The position numbers and the translations under genes were made by a program. 64,000 nucleotides of DNA, taken from positions 1,116,001-1,180,000 of the forward strand of contig NZ_JAUFQE010000001.1 of NCBI RefSeq assembly GCF_030409755.1, written 5' to 3'. This document shows positions 63,520 through 64,000 of this stretch, in pieces; the first letter of the stretch is position 1, and each line of letters starts with the position of its first letter. The DNA is from Vibrio lentus (GTDB taxonomy: Bacteria > Pseudomonadota > Gammaproteobacteria > Enterobacterales > Vibrionaceae). A model generated the notes under the pieces. It saw nothing but the letters and a program-made list of their open reading frames with translations. It was not told where the DNA came from and ran no database searches.

Positions 63520-63550
63520 AAGAGAAAGGCTGAGGCTTTTCTCTTTTTTT
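63520..63550 (+). terminator. Intrinsic terminator of add
   Basis: AAGAGAAAGGC/GCTTTTCTCTT (one G-T pair), 4-base loop, then a long T-run. Confidence 0.92.
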
Positions 63551-63588
63551 ATGCCCGAAAATCGCTAATCTTGCAGTATTCGTCATTT

Positions 63589-63751
63589 ATACCAATCACA
63601 GTAAGTAAGTGATCATAAATAGCGCAGGAAAAAGGCTTAAGAACAAGGCAGAAATTTTCGATAAGTAGTTATTCTACAATCAAAATTTCTAACGCAGTTA
63701 TTGAGCGTTTTAACCAGCTAGGATGACCAGTTATTTACTACGATTGGTATT
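63589..63751. repeat. MITE-like Vibrio intergenic repeat
   Basis: About 163 bp, bounded by imperfect terminal inverted repeats: TACCAATCACAGTAAGTAAG on the left and, reversed, TACCAATCGTAGTAAATAAC on the right, both continuing to a shared TCAT. The interior (AGCGCAGGAAAAAGGC ... CTAACGCAGTTATTGAGCG) has no ORF. Related TACCAATC-bounded repeats are common between genes in Vibrio and Shewanella, from general knowledge. Confidence 0.8.
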
Positions 63752-63780
63752 AAACCGAGACTCTCGGAAAGTGGGCAAGC

Positions 63781-64000
63781 ATGAGTAATACAAACGTTAA
63801 AACTGAACTAGAAAAGATGCTATCTGGGCAAGTGTATGATGGTGCAGACCAAGAAATTGATACCATGCGTTCCAATGCCAGAAAGGCGCTAATGGCTTTC
63901 AACAACCACCAAGACCCAGACCAGCAACACACATTGCAAGAGCAGCTATTTGGTAAGGTTGGTAGTAGCAGCTTAATCCAGCCCCCTATTCATTGTGAGT
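63781..64000 (+). CDS. Sugar O-acetyltransferase, 5' part only
   Basis: The first 73 codons read MSNTNVKTELEKMLSGQVYDGADQEIDTMRSNARKALMAFN, the N-terminal cap of maltose/galactoside-type O-acetyltransferases (KMLSGQ-Y-A-D-E). LQEQLFGKVGSSSLIQPPIHCE leads toward the beta-helix, which lies outside the window. It is a second member of the family in this window and differs clearly in sequence from the one at 17 kb. It starts 30 bp after the MITE-like repeat, which may affect its promoter. Confidence 0.85.
   Translation, partial: MSNTNVKTELEKMLSGQVYDGADQEIDTMRSNARKALMAFNNHQDPDQQHTLQEQLFGKVGSSSLIQPPIHCE

Overview
The gene content, intergenic repeats and codon style point to a Vibrio, most likely of the Splendidus clade and probably from an accessory-rich replicon such as chromosome 2. 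No rRNA, tRNA, CRISPR array or prophage was seen. This is inference from family resemblance read by eye; no database search was run.

Layout. 1-5.2 kb: agmatine deiminase genes (antiporter, aguA, divergent carbamate kinase), then a TetR regulator and an NfsA-type nitroreductase. 5.2-9 kb: a phospholipase D-like lipoprotein, an unknown protein, and the scar of a deletion that fused the remains of a head-to-head LysR/MFS pair. 9-17 kb: a surface-adhesion island with two LuxR-type regulators, a four-gene chaperone-usher pilus locus and a diguanylate cyclase. 17-24 kb: a sugar acetyltransferase, a LacI-controlled 6-phospho-beta-glucosidase, a periplasmic nucleotidase and a zinc-ribbon protein that looks like a domesticated transposase. 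24-34 kb: small transporters and regulators, including an alkylsulfatase with a divergent LysR gene and a TetR/EamA pair with twin operators.

34.2-38.9 kb is a relic chromosomal integron. It has an integrase gene with its middle deleted but its SOS box kept, and three cassettes reading away from it (DUF4145-like, AbiGi-like, DJ-1/PfpI-like). One attC is split by an intact IS10-group element with a 9-bp target duplication. Another is split at its recombination core by a 331-bp element predicted to fold into a nested structured RNA, for which I have no name.

39-45.6 kb: a homocysteine methyltransferase, DUF1090 and HDOD proteins, a TetR/oxidoreductase operon with tandem operators, and a divergent MFS/AraC pair. 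45.7-59.7 kb: a complete D-glucuronate pathway (TRAP transporter, UxaC, UxuB, UxuA, KdgK, Eda) with a GntR regulator. A shared TTGGT-N2-ACCAA operator extends the regulon to a GH3 lipoprotein. An IS200-type element sits between dctM and uxuB. 59.8-64 kb: a glutathione synthetase of the eukaryotic type, a LysR regulator, adenosine deaminase, a MITE-like Vibrio repeat and the start of a second sugar O-acetyltransferase.
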